Below are positions 1-5,823 of a stretch of DNA of 7,469 nt, in pieces. Each line of letters starts with the position of its first letter. Positions within the stretch are counted from its first letter, which is position 1. The position numbers were made by a program, and so were the translations under genes. The DNA is from ZC4RG30 sp031424095 (lineage in GTDB: Bacteria > Pseudomonadota > Gammaproteobacteria > Steroidobacterales > Steroidobacteraceae), in NCBI GenBank assembly GCA_031424095.1, contig JANPGU010000335.1, positions 1 through 7,469 of the forward strand. Direction: 5' to 3'. The notes beneath the pieces were generated by a model. That model was not told the DNA's origin. It saw only the letters and a program-made list of their open reading frames with translations, and made no database searches.

Positions 1-1
1 G

Positions 2-115
2 CTGCACAACCTCGAAGTGCTGCCGCCCGATGGATTCACGGTCTGCTGCTTCCCGCACAAGATCCGCGGCGCTTCGGCCGGCTGGACCCGTGCGGTGGCG
101 ATATTCGAACACTGA
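2..115 (+). CDS. Cyclase-family (kynurenine formamidase-like) metal-dependent hydrolase, C-terminal end
   Basis: Only the last 37 codons are inside the window; the 5' part lies to the left. The visible end contains an N-L-E-x-L-P-P-x-G-F stretch, then F-P-H-K-I and G-W-T-R-A-V-A-I-F just before the stop. This pattern is typical of the C-terminus of the cyclase/kynurenine formamidase family (Pfam Cyclase, PF04199), whose members are cytoplasmic, metal-dependent amide, ester or lactone hydrolases. The metal-binding HxGTHxD-type motif would lie upstream and cannot be checked. The gene ends 21 bases before the Rieske oxygenase, so the two are probably co-transcribed and may act in one catabolic route. 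Family assignment rests on a short tail and is moderately secure; the substrate is unknown. Confidence 0.7.
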   Translation: MHNLEVLPPDGFTVCCFPHKIRGASAGWTRAVAIFEH

Positions 116-136
116 AGGACCGCAGGAGCCGAGACG

Positions 137-1162
137 ATGAGCCGATTTCTGCGTGATGTCTGGTACATGGCAGGCTGGAGCCACGAGCTTGGCGCGACAG
201 CGCTGTCGCGGCGCCTGTTTGACCCGCAGATAGCCTTGTTCCGCGACAAACAAGGCCAGCCACAAGCCATTGCCGATCGCTGCGTGCATCGTTTTGCGCC
301 ACTGAGCCGTGGCGAAGTGGATGGCGACCTGCTCGTCTGTCCGTATCACGGCCTCAGCTACGACGGTACGGGCCAGTGCCGACGCAATCCATTTTCCGAG
401 CATATTCCAAAGACTGCGAAGGTCGATTCGTGGCAGGTCGTCGAGCGGTTCGGTGCGCTGTGGTTGTGGGGAGGTGATTCCCAGCACGCGGATGTTGCGC
501 AAATACCCGACTTCTCGATGGTGGACGATGGACCCGGCACGCGTGTCGTGCGCGGCTACACGCTGCTGGAAGCGCCGTACGAATTTGGCATCGACAACCT
601 GATGGATCTCAGCCATATCGAGTTCGTGCACAAGGGCAGCTTTGCGGGTGCCGGCGTCATATTTGCCGGCCAGCATGAAGTGTTGGAGCGTGATGGCACG
701 ATATGGTCCAACTGGTGGATGCCGAATGTGCGTGCCCCGGCGCACACGCAGGGTATCTATCCCCGTGACTTCATTTGCGATCACTGGCTGGACATGCGCT
801 GGGATGCGCCGGCGTCGATGCAACTGCAGATCGGCGCGACACCCGCCGGTCGACCACGCGGGGAGGGTGTCATTGTCGAGCAGAGCCACCTGCTCACGCC
901 CGCGGGTCCGAACCAGACGCATTATTTCTGGGCGACGAACCGGCACCACGACCTTGAATCGGCGGAGTTCGACGGCTTCCTGCGAGCACTGTTCCAGAAG
1001 GCTTTCGACGAAGAGGACAAGCCGATGATCCGGGCATCCTGGGAGAACCTGGAAGGCCAGGACTTTTGGGATGCGCGACCCGTATCACTCGGTATCGACG
1101 CGGGCGGTCTGCGTGTGCGCCGCCGGCTCAAGGGCATGTTGGCCCAGCAGAATCCCGCGTGA
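137..1162 (+). CDS. VanA-type Rieske non-heme iron oxygenase (aromatic ring-hydroxylating / O-demethylase alpha subunit)
   Basis: Complete 341-residue protein. The N-terminal Rieske [2Fe-2S] domain has C49-x-H51 and C68-x2-H71, the four cluster ligands at standard spacing. The C-terminal catalytic domain shows N154-L-M-D157-L-S-H160-x4-H165, the bridging Asp plus the two His ligands of the mononuclear iron. An F-D-E-E-D segment near 290-294 probably gives the third iron ligand, D294. Length and the W-Y-M-A-G-W opening match the vanillate O-demethylase/toluenesulfonate monooxygenase group, which removes methyl groups from or hydroxylates aromatic acids in the cytoplasm using electrons from a reductase. 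No reductase gene is visible here. The ATG at 137 is preceded by AGGAG at 124-128 with good spacing. The gene sits between a cyclase-family hydrolase and a DenD-like dehydrogenase, suggesting a catabolic operon. The substrate cannot be inferred. Confidence 0.93.
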   Translation: MSRFLRDVWYMAGWSHELGATALSRRLFDPQIALFRDKQGQPQAIADRCVHRFAPLSRGEVDGDLLVCPYHGLSYDGTGQCRRNPFSEHIPKTAKVDSWQVVERFGALWLWGGDSQHADVAQIPDFSMVDDGPGTRVVRGYTLLEAPYEFGIDNLMDLSHIEFVHKGSFAGAGVIFAGQHEVLERDGTIWSNWWMPNVRAPAHTQGIYPRDFICDHWLDMRWDAPASMQLQIGATPAGRPRGEGVIVEQSHLLTPAGPNQTHYFWATNRHHDLESAEFDGFLRALFQKAFDEEDKPMIRASWENLEGQDFWDARPVSLGIDAGGLRVRRRLKGMLAQQNPA

Positions 1163-2046
1163 AGGTGATCGTCACTGGCGCGGGTGGCTTCGTCGGCCGC
1201 GCTGTGATGCGTGCACTGGAGTCCAGCCATGAGCCGATTGCCTTCGACCGCGATCTGGGCGGCGCTCCCGGCATCGAGGGCGACCTGTGCAATCCGGTGC
1301 AGCTGGCCCGCGCGCTCGCCACGGGATGCGACGCCATCATTCATCTGGCCACTGTGCCAGGTGGTGCAGCCGAGCAGGATCCCGCTCTGGCCTGGCGCGT
1401 GAATGTCGAGGCAACGCGTTCGCTCTTTGATGCCGCCGCGCAGCTGCCGAATCCACCCAGTGTCGTATTTGCGAGCAGCATTGCGGTCTTCGGTGACCCG
1501 CTGCCGATGATGCTGGATGAGAATGCGCCCGTGGCCCCGACCTTGCTGTATGGCGCACACAAGGCACTGATGGAAACCTGGCTTGCCACGCTAACGAGGC
1601 GCGGGCTGCCGCTCGGGCTGGCGCTGCGCCTGTCGGGCATCGTTGCACGCCCGCCAGCGCCCGCCGGTCTGAAATCGGCGTTCCTCAGTGATCTGTTCCA
1701 CGCGTTGCGGCAAAGGTGCCCGATCGAACTGCCCGTAGCGGCCGATGCCACAACGTTGCTGATGTCGGTAGATCGTGCGGCGCTCAATATCGTGCATGCC
1801 GTGGATTGCGGCGCATCGGGCTGCGTGACCCTTCCGGCAATGCATGTGCGGATGTCCGATCTCGTCGCTTCGATCGCAAGGCAGTGTGGGTCCGATTCAC
1901 GTCTGGTCAGTTGGAAGCCGGATGCCGCCATCATGGCGCGCTTCGGGAGGTTCTCGCCGCTGTCGACGCCCCGCGCAGAACGCCTGGGGTTTACGGCAGA
2001 TCCAGATCTGGATGCACTCGTGCATTCCGCGCTCGCTGCCCTCTGA
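1159..2046 (+). CDS. NAD-dependent SDR/epimerase family protein, D-erythronate dehydrogenase (DenD)-like
   Basis: 295-residue extended short-chain dehydrogenase. The N-terminal Rossmann motif is T6-G-A-G-G-F-V-G13 (GxxGxxG), D42 lies in the G-D-L segment, and the catalytic set is S106/S107 with Y131-x3-K135. The R-L-S-G-I-V-A-R-P segment, the L-K-S-A-F-L-S-D segment near 171-178, the L-L-M-S-V stretch near 200-204 and the closing R-A-E-R-L-G-F match my memory of the DenD family, which oxidises D-erythronate at C2 with NAD. The usual DenD partners (four-carbon acid kinase, isomerase, PdxA2) are not visible, so the true substrate may be another hydroxy acid or diol. I start it at GTG 1159, whose GTGA overlaps the oxygenase stop; the protein then begins M-K-V-I-V-T-G. 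An ATG at 1066 would add 31 non-family residues inside the upstream gene. Translational coupling is likely. Confidence 0.87.
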   Translation: MKVIVTGAGGFVGRAVMRALESSHEPIAFDRDLGGAPGIEGDLCNPVQLARALATGCDAIIHLATVPGGAAEQDPALAWRVNVEATRSLFDAAAQLPNPPSVVFASSIAVFGDPLPMMLDENAPVAPTLLYGAHKALMETWLATLTRRGLPLGLALRLSGIVARPPAPAGLKSAFLSDLFHALRQRCPIELPVAADATTLLMSVDRAALNIVHAVDCGASGCVTLPAMHVRMSDLVASIARQCGSDSRLVSWKPDAAIMARFGRFSPLSTPRAERLGFTADPDLDALVHSALAAL

Positions 2047-2050
2047 GCCC

Positions 2051-2073
2051 ACTCGACCCGCTTCGGGTAGAGT
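2051..2073 (+). terminator. Stem-loop after the catabolic operon, possible weak terminator
   Basis: Just after the dehydrogenase stop, ACTCGACCCG pairs with CGGGTAGAGT across a three-base CTT loop, giving ten positions with one G-A mismatch. Only two T residues follow, so this is not a canonical Rho-independent terminator. It could slow polymerase, protect the 3' end of the operon message or be incidental. Confidence 0.35.
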
Positions 2074-2100
2074 TGAGGCAATGGCGGTCGTCCGCACAAT
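2073..2100 (+). promoter_or_regulatory. Possible sigma70 promoter for the second Rieske gene
   Basis: TTGAGG at 2073-2078 (4 of 6 to TTGACA) and CACAAT at 2095-2100 (4 of 6 to TATAAT) are separated by 16 bases, about 33 bases before the chosen start. The match is only moderate, so this is a weak prediction. Confidence 0.22.
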
Positions 2101-2132
2101 AACGGCGTGTGGGATGCCGAGCGAGGGGGCAG

Positions 2133-2510
2133 ATGTACGAGGGTGTACGCAACGCTTGGCACGTGGCGGGTCGGAGCGAGGAGCTGACGGTCAGGCCGCT
2201 TGGCCGTCGCCTTCTCGATACGCCCGTGGTGTTGTTTCGGGATGCTACGGGACAGGCGGCGGCGCTGCTGGACCGTTGCCCTCATGGTCTTGGCCCTCTG
2301 TCGACGGGCTACGTCTCAGGAGACGTTCTGGTTTGCGCCTATCACGGACTGCGCGTCGACCAGCGAGGGGAATGCGTCGATTCCAGATTGAGCTGCGCAG
2401 CGCGCGATGCGGCGAAAGTAGACAACTTTGCGGTGGAAGAGCTCGACGGAATCCTGTGGATCTGGATGGGTGACCAGCTTCGAGCAGATCGAACTCTGAT
2501 CAAGCGTTAG
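2133..2510 (+). pseudogene. Truncated Rieske oxygenase: intact [2Fe-2S] domain, catalytic domain missing
   Basis: 125 residues from ATG 2133, which follows a purine-rich GAGGGGG at 2123-2129. An in-frame GTG at 2109 would add eight residues and is less likely. The Rieske ligands C49-x-H51 and C68-x2-H71 fall at the same positions as in the complete oxygenase at 137-1162, and similarity to it continues to the I-L-W-I-W-M-G-D segment near 107-114. The sequence then reads A-D-R-T-L-I-K-R-stop where family members continue A-D-x-x-x-I-P-D-F into a catalytic domain of about 220 residues. No oxygenase-like continuation appears in any frame downstream, so this is loss or replacement of the 3' part rather than a frameshift. 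It most likely encodes a decayed remnant. A free-standing Rieske ferredoxin role is possible because the cluster site is intact, but ferredoxins normally have a different start. Confidence 0.8.
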
Positions 2511-2719
2511 AAATACATGAACGGATGAAGAGAACTCGGCGACCAATTACGGGTTGAAGAATCTCGTTCGGTGCACAGTGATTGCATGAAGCAAATCAAC
2601 TTCCATGCATCGATGCGACGCATGCAGGTTGCTTGCGCCTGATTGAATTAGCGGCGCAGGGAGATGAGATCGAAACAAGGTTAGGAAATCATCCTATTAC
2701 CTTGATTAACAACGAAAAA
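2511..2719. other. Lower-GC gene-free stretch between the truncated Rieske gene and tRNA-Leu
   Basis: This stretch is clearly richer in A and T than the genes on either side. It holds no coding sequence I can support: the one 60-codon frame that crosses it runs into the tRNA. It contains an imperfect inverted repeat (2591-2636) and, next to the tRNA 3' end, the short T-rich tract expected after a tRNA on the minus strand. Its left edge coincides with the point where the Rieske gene loses homology. It may be the scar of an insertion or deletion event at the tRNA. Confidence 0.55.
2591..2636. repeat. Imperfect 46-base inverted repeat with internal palindrome
   Basis: GCAA (2591-2594) pairs with TTGC (2633-2636), CAACTT (2597-2602) with AGGTTG (2626-2631, one G-T wobble), and CATGC (2604-2608) with GCATG (2620-2624), around an 11-base loop. 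The sequence also contains the perfect palindrome GCATCGATGC at 2607-2616. No T-tract follows on either strand, so it does not look like a terminator. It could be a protein-binding or recombination site, or chance. Confidence 0.45.
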
Positions 2720-2804
<85 letters not shown>

Positions 2805-2819
2805 ATTCAGGGGCGGCGA

Positions 2820-2849
2820 AATGTACGCAAGCAGGGCACCGGAAGTCAA
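2820..2849 (-). promoter_or_regulatory. Promoter of tRNA-Leu with GC-rich discriminator
   Basis: On the minus strand, TTGACT (2849-2844) is 5 of 6 to the -35 consensus and TACATT (2825-2820) is 4 of 6 to the -10, separated by 18 bases. The discriminator that follows is rich in G and C (TCGCCGCCCC), as in stringently controlled stable-RNA promoters. Transcription would start about nine bases before the mature tRNA 5' end. Stringent control is inference from the discriminator. Confidence 0.6.
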
Positions 2850-2864
2850 TCAAAGCCCGCAGTC

Positions 2865-5018
2865 TTGTGCCGAAGGCTACACTTCGGCCTTCCAAAAAAG
2901 GGCCGCGAGGCCCACCTGAGGCATTTCCTGAATAGATCGAAGAACAAGTCGTCCCGCCATGGTTCCAGCGGCGGCAGCACCCGCGGCCCAGCCGGAACGG
3001 GACGCTCGCCACAATTTGGCGGACGCAGCGCCCGCCCTGCTCAGGGCAGTGTTGCCCAGCGGACACTCACCGGCGTGGTATCGGCAAATCGCGGCGGATT
3101 CGGCTTCGTGCGCAGCGAGGAACTCACTGAAAGTGTGTTCCTTCCCCCCAAGGAAATGACCGGCGTCATGCACGGCGACCAGGTGCGGGTGACCGCGACC
3201 CAGGGGCATGATGGCCGCTGGTCGGGGCAGCTGATCGAAGTGGTGGCGCGCGGCATTGGCGCATTCCTGGCGACAGTCGACATCCGCGGGCGCAGCGCCA
3301 GCGTGCAGTCGGCAGATCGGCGCCTGAATCTCTATTGCACCGTCGCGACCGAAGATCTCAATGACGCCCGGCAGGGCAGTTGGGTCATCGCCCGCGTAGT
3401 CAAATATCCGAAAGACGGCGGCGCCGGCACGGCGCGCGTGGAGCGGCTGCTTGATCCCGAAAAGCCCGTGACGATGGCTACCGAGGCCGCCATGGCCAAG
3501 CTGTCGCTGCCGCGGGATTTTTCTCCCGAGGCCGTGGCCGACGCCATGAAACATGGCAACAAGGTGGATCCAGCAGAAGCTGCCCGCCGGGTGGACCTGC
3601 GTCCTTTGCCACTGGTCACAATCGACGGTGAAGACGCACGGGACTTCGATGATGCGGTATATGCCGAGGCGACTGCGGGCGGATTCCGCCTTATCGTCGC
3701 CATCGCCGATGTCAGCCACTATGTGCGCGAAGGCACTACGCTTGATGCAGAGGCGCGGGAGCGCGGCACGTCAGTATATTTCCCGCAGCGCGTCGTGCCG
3801 ATGCTGCCGAACACGCTGTCCGACGAACTTTGCTCGCTGCAGCCGGATGTCGACCGCCTTTGCCTGGTGGCAGACATGCAGATCTCCAGCGCTGGTCTGC
3901 TGCAGGAGGCGAAGTTCTATCCGGCGGTGATGCGCTCGCAGGCCCGGCTGACCTACAGCCTGGCATTCGCCGCGCTGTTCGAAGGCAGGCCCGAGGCGCG
4001 GGCGAAGATCGGTCCGCTGTGTGAGCGTCTGCTGCCGCTGGTTGAAGTGTATCGCGTGCTGCTGAAGGCGCGACAGCGCCGCGGCGCACTGGATTTCGAC
4101 GCACCCGAGCCGCGCTTCGTACTCAACGATGCGGAACAGATCAATGGCATCGATCTGCCGCTGCGCAACGAGGCGCACAAGCTGGTGGAAGAGTGCATGG
4201 TGCTGGCGAACGTGGCCACCGCCCGTGAGCTGGGGATGCGCAAGTGTCCGACGCTGTATCGCGTCCATGCCGAGCCCGACGAACGCAAGCTTGAAATGAT
4301 GGTAAAGACGCTGCGCGCGCTGGGCATCGGCGTGGAACTGCCCGCCGAGATCAACACGCGCGACCTGCAGAAGATCGCGCCCCGCGTCAGCGATCCGGCG
4401 CTCAAGCCATTTGTTGAGACACTGGTAGTGCGCGCCATGATGCAGGCGCAGTACTCGCCGGTGAACCTCGGGCATTTCGGCCTGGCGCTCAAGCAGTACG
4501 CGCATTTCACATCGCCGATCCGGCGCTATCCCGACCTGGTCGTGCACCGCACGATCAAGGCCATGCTATCGGCCCACGATCCGGCAGGGCGCGCGTATGA
4601 GACCTCCCAGATGGAAGTGCTGGGCCAGCATCTGACACTGTGCGAGAAGCGCGCCGATGAAGCCGACCGCTATGTCGACAGCTACCTGAAGTGCGTTTAC
4701 CTGCGCGACCGCATCGGCCAGACCTTCGATGCCATCATCACCTCGGTGGTGGATTTTGGCTGCTTTGTGCAGATCACCGAAGCGGCAGCCGATGGCCTGC
4801 TGCACCTGGACAATCTGCGCGACGATGAATATGTGAAGGACGATGCGCTGCAGGCCTGGATCGGCCTGCGCAGCAAGCGGCGTCTGCAGCTGGGTGCGCA
4901 TGTTCGTGTCATCGTCACCTCCGTCAATCCGGTGGAAGGTCTGATCGACCTGGATCTGGTCAACGAGCCTGCGCCTGAGGCCGAAGCGCAGGAGGCCAAG
5001 GGCAAGCGTCGCCGATGA
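2865..5018 (+). CDS. rnr: Ribonuclease R (3'-5' exoribonuclease), lacking the N-terminal helix-turn-helix domain
   Basis: Processive hydrolytic exoribonuclease of the RNase II/RNB superfamily that degrades structured RNA, acts in rRNA and tmRNA quality control and works in the cytoplasm. From the TTG at 2865, residues 23-65 are a basic, Gly/Ser/Arg-rich tail. Two cold-shock domains follow (about 66-110 and 130-180). The RNB catalytic domain spans about 240-570, with D254, D260, D262 and D263 in I-D-G-E-D-A-R-D-F-D-D and the H-F-T-S-P-I-R-R-Y-P-D-L signature near 547-558. An S1 domain covers about 618-700, ending in a short basic tail. At 717 residues it is shorter than the roughly 810 of E. 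coli RNase R because the N-terminal winged helix is absent. The start is uncertain. TTG 2865 is the only ATG/GTG/TTG upstream of the first cold-shock domain but has no Shine-Dalgarno; a CTG at 2928 has GAGG six bases ahead. rlmB follows with a 4-base overlap. Confidence 0.93.
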   Translation: MCRRLHFGLPKKGREAHLRHFLNRSKNKSSRHGSSGGSTRGPAGTGRSPQFGGRSARPAQGSVAQRTLTGVVSANRGGFGFVRSEELTESVFLPPKEMTGVMHGDQVRVTATQGHDGRWSGQLIEVVARGIGAFLATVDIRGRSASVQSADRRLNLYCTVATEDLNDARQGSWVIARVVKYPKDGGAGTARVERLLDPEKPVTMATEAAMAKLSLPRDFSPEAVADAMKHGNKVDPAEAARRVDLRPLPLVTIDGEDARDFDDAVYAEATAGGFRLIVAIADVSHYVREGTTLDAEARERGTSVYFPQRVVPMLPNTLSDELCSLQPDVDRLCLVADMQISSAGLLQEAKFYPAVMRSQARLTYSLAFAALFEGRPEARAKIGPLCERLLPLVEVYRVLLKARQRRGALDFDAPEPRFVLNDAEQINGIDLPLRNEAHKLVEECMVLANVATARELGMRKCPTLYRVHAEPDERKLEMMVKTLRALGIGVELPAEINTRDLQKIAPRVSDPALKPFVETLVVRAMMQAQYSPVNLGHFGLALKQYAHFTSPIRRYPDLVVHRTIKAMLSAHDPAGRAYETSQMEVLGQHLTLCEKRADEADRYVDSYLKCVYLRDRIGQTFDAIITSVVDFGCFVQITEAAADGLLHLDNLRDDEYVKDDALQAWIGLRSKRRLQLGAHVRVIVTSVNPVEGLIDLDLVNEPAPEAEAQEAKGKRRR
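2869..2888 (+). other. Perfect 7-bp hairpin at the rnr 5' end
   Basis: GCCGAAG (2869-2875) pairs exactly with CTTCGGC (2882-2888) across a six-base loop. If translation starts at CTG 2928 the hairpin lies in the rnr leader and could influence message stability or initiation; if at TTG 2865 it falls within the first codons. The function is inferred only. Confidence 0.4.
2894..2913 (-). terminator. Terminator-like hairpin plus T-run on the minus strand, upstream of the tRNA promoter
   Basis: Read on the minus strand, GGGCC-TCGC-GGCCC forms a perfect five-pair GC stem directly followed by six T residues, the shape of an intrinsic terminator. It would stop leftward transcription coming from the antisense side of rnr before it reaches the tRNA promoter at 2820-2849. 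No leftward gene ends here, so it may be an insulator or coincidence. On the plus strand the same stem overlaps the rnr initiation region. Confidence 0.35.
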
Positions 5019-5776
5019 ACGCGCCTGCGCTCGTGTTCGGGATGCATGCCGTCAGGACGCTGTTGCTGCGCTCTGGCGGCCGGGTGCGGCGCATGTGCGT
5101 GGATGCCCGCCGTGACGATGCGCGCATGCGGGAAGTGCTGCAGCTGGCGCAGCAGGCCGGCATCAAGCCGGAACGCGTGGATGCGAAGGCGCTGGCGGGG
5201 TGGCTGGGCGATGTGGCGCATCAGGGCGTGCTGCTCGAGGTGGATCCACTGACCCCGTGGCACGAAGACGAGCTCATCGAAGCTGTTGCTGCGGCAGACC
5301 AGCCCTTCGTGCTGGTGCTGGATGGTGTGCAGGATCCTCACAACCTGGGCGCCTGCCTGCGTACCGCGGACGCCTGCGGTGCGCTTGCGGTGGTGGTCCC
5401 CAAGGATCGTGCTGCCGGTATCAATCCGACAGTCCGCAAGGTGGCTGCTGGCGCAGCGGAGACCATGCCGCTGGCAACTGTCACCAATCTGGCGCGCGCG
5501 CTGAAGCTGCTGAAGGAAGCCGGACAGTGGATCGTTGGCGCCGACATGCAGGGCGAGCAGCTCGCCTGGCAGACGGATCTGACCGGGTCGCGGGCGCTGG
5601 TGATGGGCGGCGAGGGTGATGGATTGCGTGATCTCACGCGCAAGTCCTGCGATTACCTGGTGCGTCTGCCACAGGCTGGCGCCGTGGAAAGCATGAACGT
5701 CTCGGTGGCCTGCGGCATGCTGCTGTATGAGACCCTGCGGCAGCGCAGCCAGGCGAGCCCGCGCCCAGGTTCATAG
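5015..5776 (+). CDS. rlmB: 23S rRNA (guanosine(2251)-2'-O)-methyltransferase
   Basis: SpoU/TrmH-family (SPOUT) enzyme that uses S-adenosylmethionine to methylate the 2'-hydroxyl of G2251 in the peptidyl-transferase P loop of 23S rRNA. It has 253 residues, close to the usual 240-260. An N-terminal substrate-binding domain opens with V-F-G-M-H-A-V (7-13), the typical RlmB start, and contains V-A-H-Q-G-V (67-72). The SPOUT domain starts near 97 with motif 1, D-P-H-N110-L-G-A-C-L-R116-T-A-D-A. Motif 2 is V-M-G-G-E200-G-D-G-L, and motif 3 is G-A-V-E-S226-M-N228-V-S-V-A, forming the knotted cofactor site. Its ATG overlaps the rnr stop (ATGA) and no strong Shine-Dalgarno precedes it, so translation is probably coupled to rnr. 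The rnr-rlmB order is conserved in gammaproteobacteria, as in E. coli. Confidence 0.94.
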   Translation: MNAPALVFGMHAVRTLLLRSGGRVRRMCVDARRDDARMREVLQLAQQAGIKPERVDAKALAGWLGDVAHQGVLLEVDPLTPWHEDELIEAVAAADQPFVLVLDGVQDPHNLGACLRTADACGALAVVVPKDRAAGINPTVRKVAAGAAETMPLATVTNLARALKLLKEAGQWIVGADMQGEQLAWQTDLTGSRALVMGGEGDGLRDLTRKSCDYLVRLPQAGAVESMNVSVACGMLLYETLRQRSQASPRPGS

Positions 5777-5823
5777 GCGCGTCATCTAGCTGTCATACCT
5801 TGCTGCAGAGCAAGAGGTGACAC
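5777..5823 (+). promoter_or_regulatory. Short intergenic leader with strong ribosome binding site
   Basis: The 47 bases between rlmB and the aminotransferase hold AAGAGG at 5812-5817, well placed for ATG 5824. A small hairpin, CTTGC/GCAAG (5799-5803 with 5810-5814), partly overlaps that site. GTCAT occurs at 5781 and again 11 bases later at 5792. I see no terminator and no convincing -35/-10 pair, so the downstream gene may be read through from rlmB. Confidence 0.35.

Noticed and set aside
1066..1158. Upstream ATG as start of the dehydrogenase
   Set aside because: The added 31 residues are Arg-rich, lie inside the Rieske oxygenase gene and precede the normal M-K-V-I-V-T-G start. GTG 1159 fits the family and the stop-start overlap.
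1341..2285. Long minus-strand open frame (314 codons) opposite the dehydrogenase and second Rieske gene
   Set aside because: It is antisense to a well-supported gene in GC-rich DNA. Its translation is Arg/Ser/Pro-rich with no recognisable domain and it has no convincing ribosome binding site.
2877..3719. Minus-strand open frame (280 codons) opposite the 5' part of rnr
   Set aside because: It lies antisense to the cold-shock and catalytic domains of RNase R, and its translation resembles no family. It is a by-product of GC-biased codons.
5781..5796. GTCAT repeated with an 11-base period ahead of the aminotransferase, as an operator
   Set aside because: Five-base repeats are too short to claim. 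The spacing fits one helical turn, but there is no further support.
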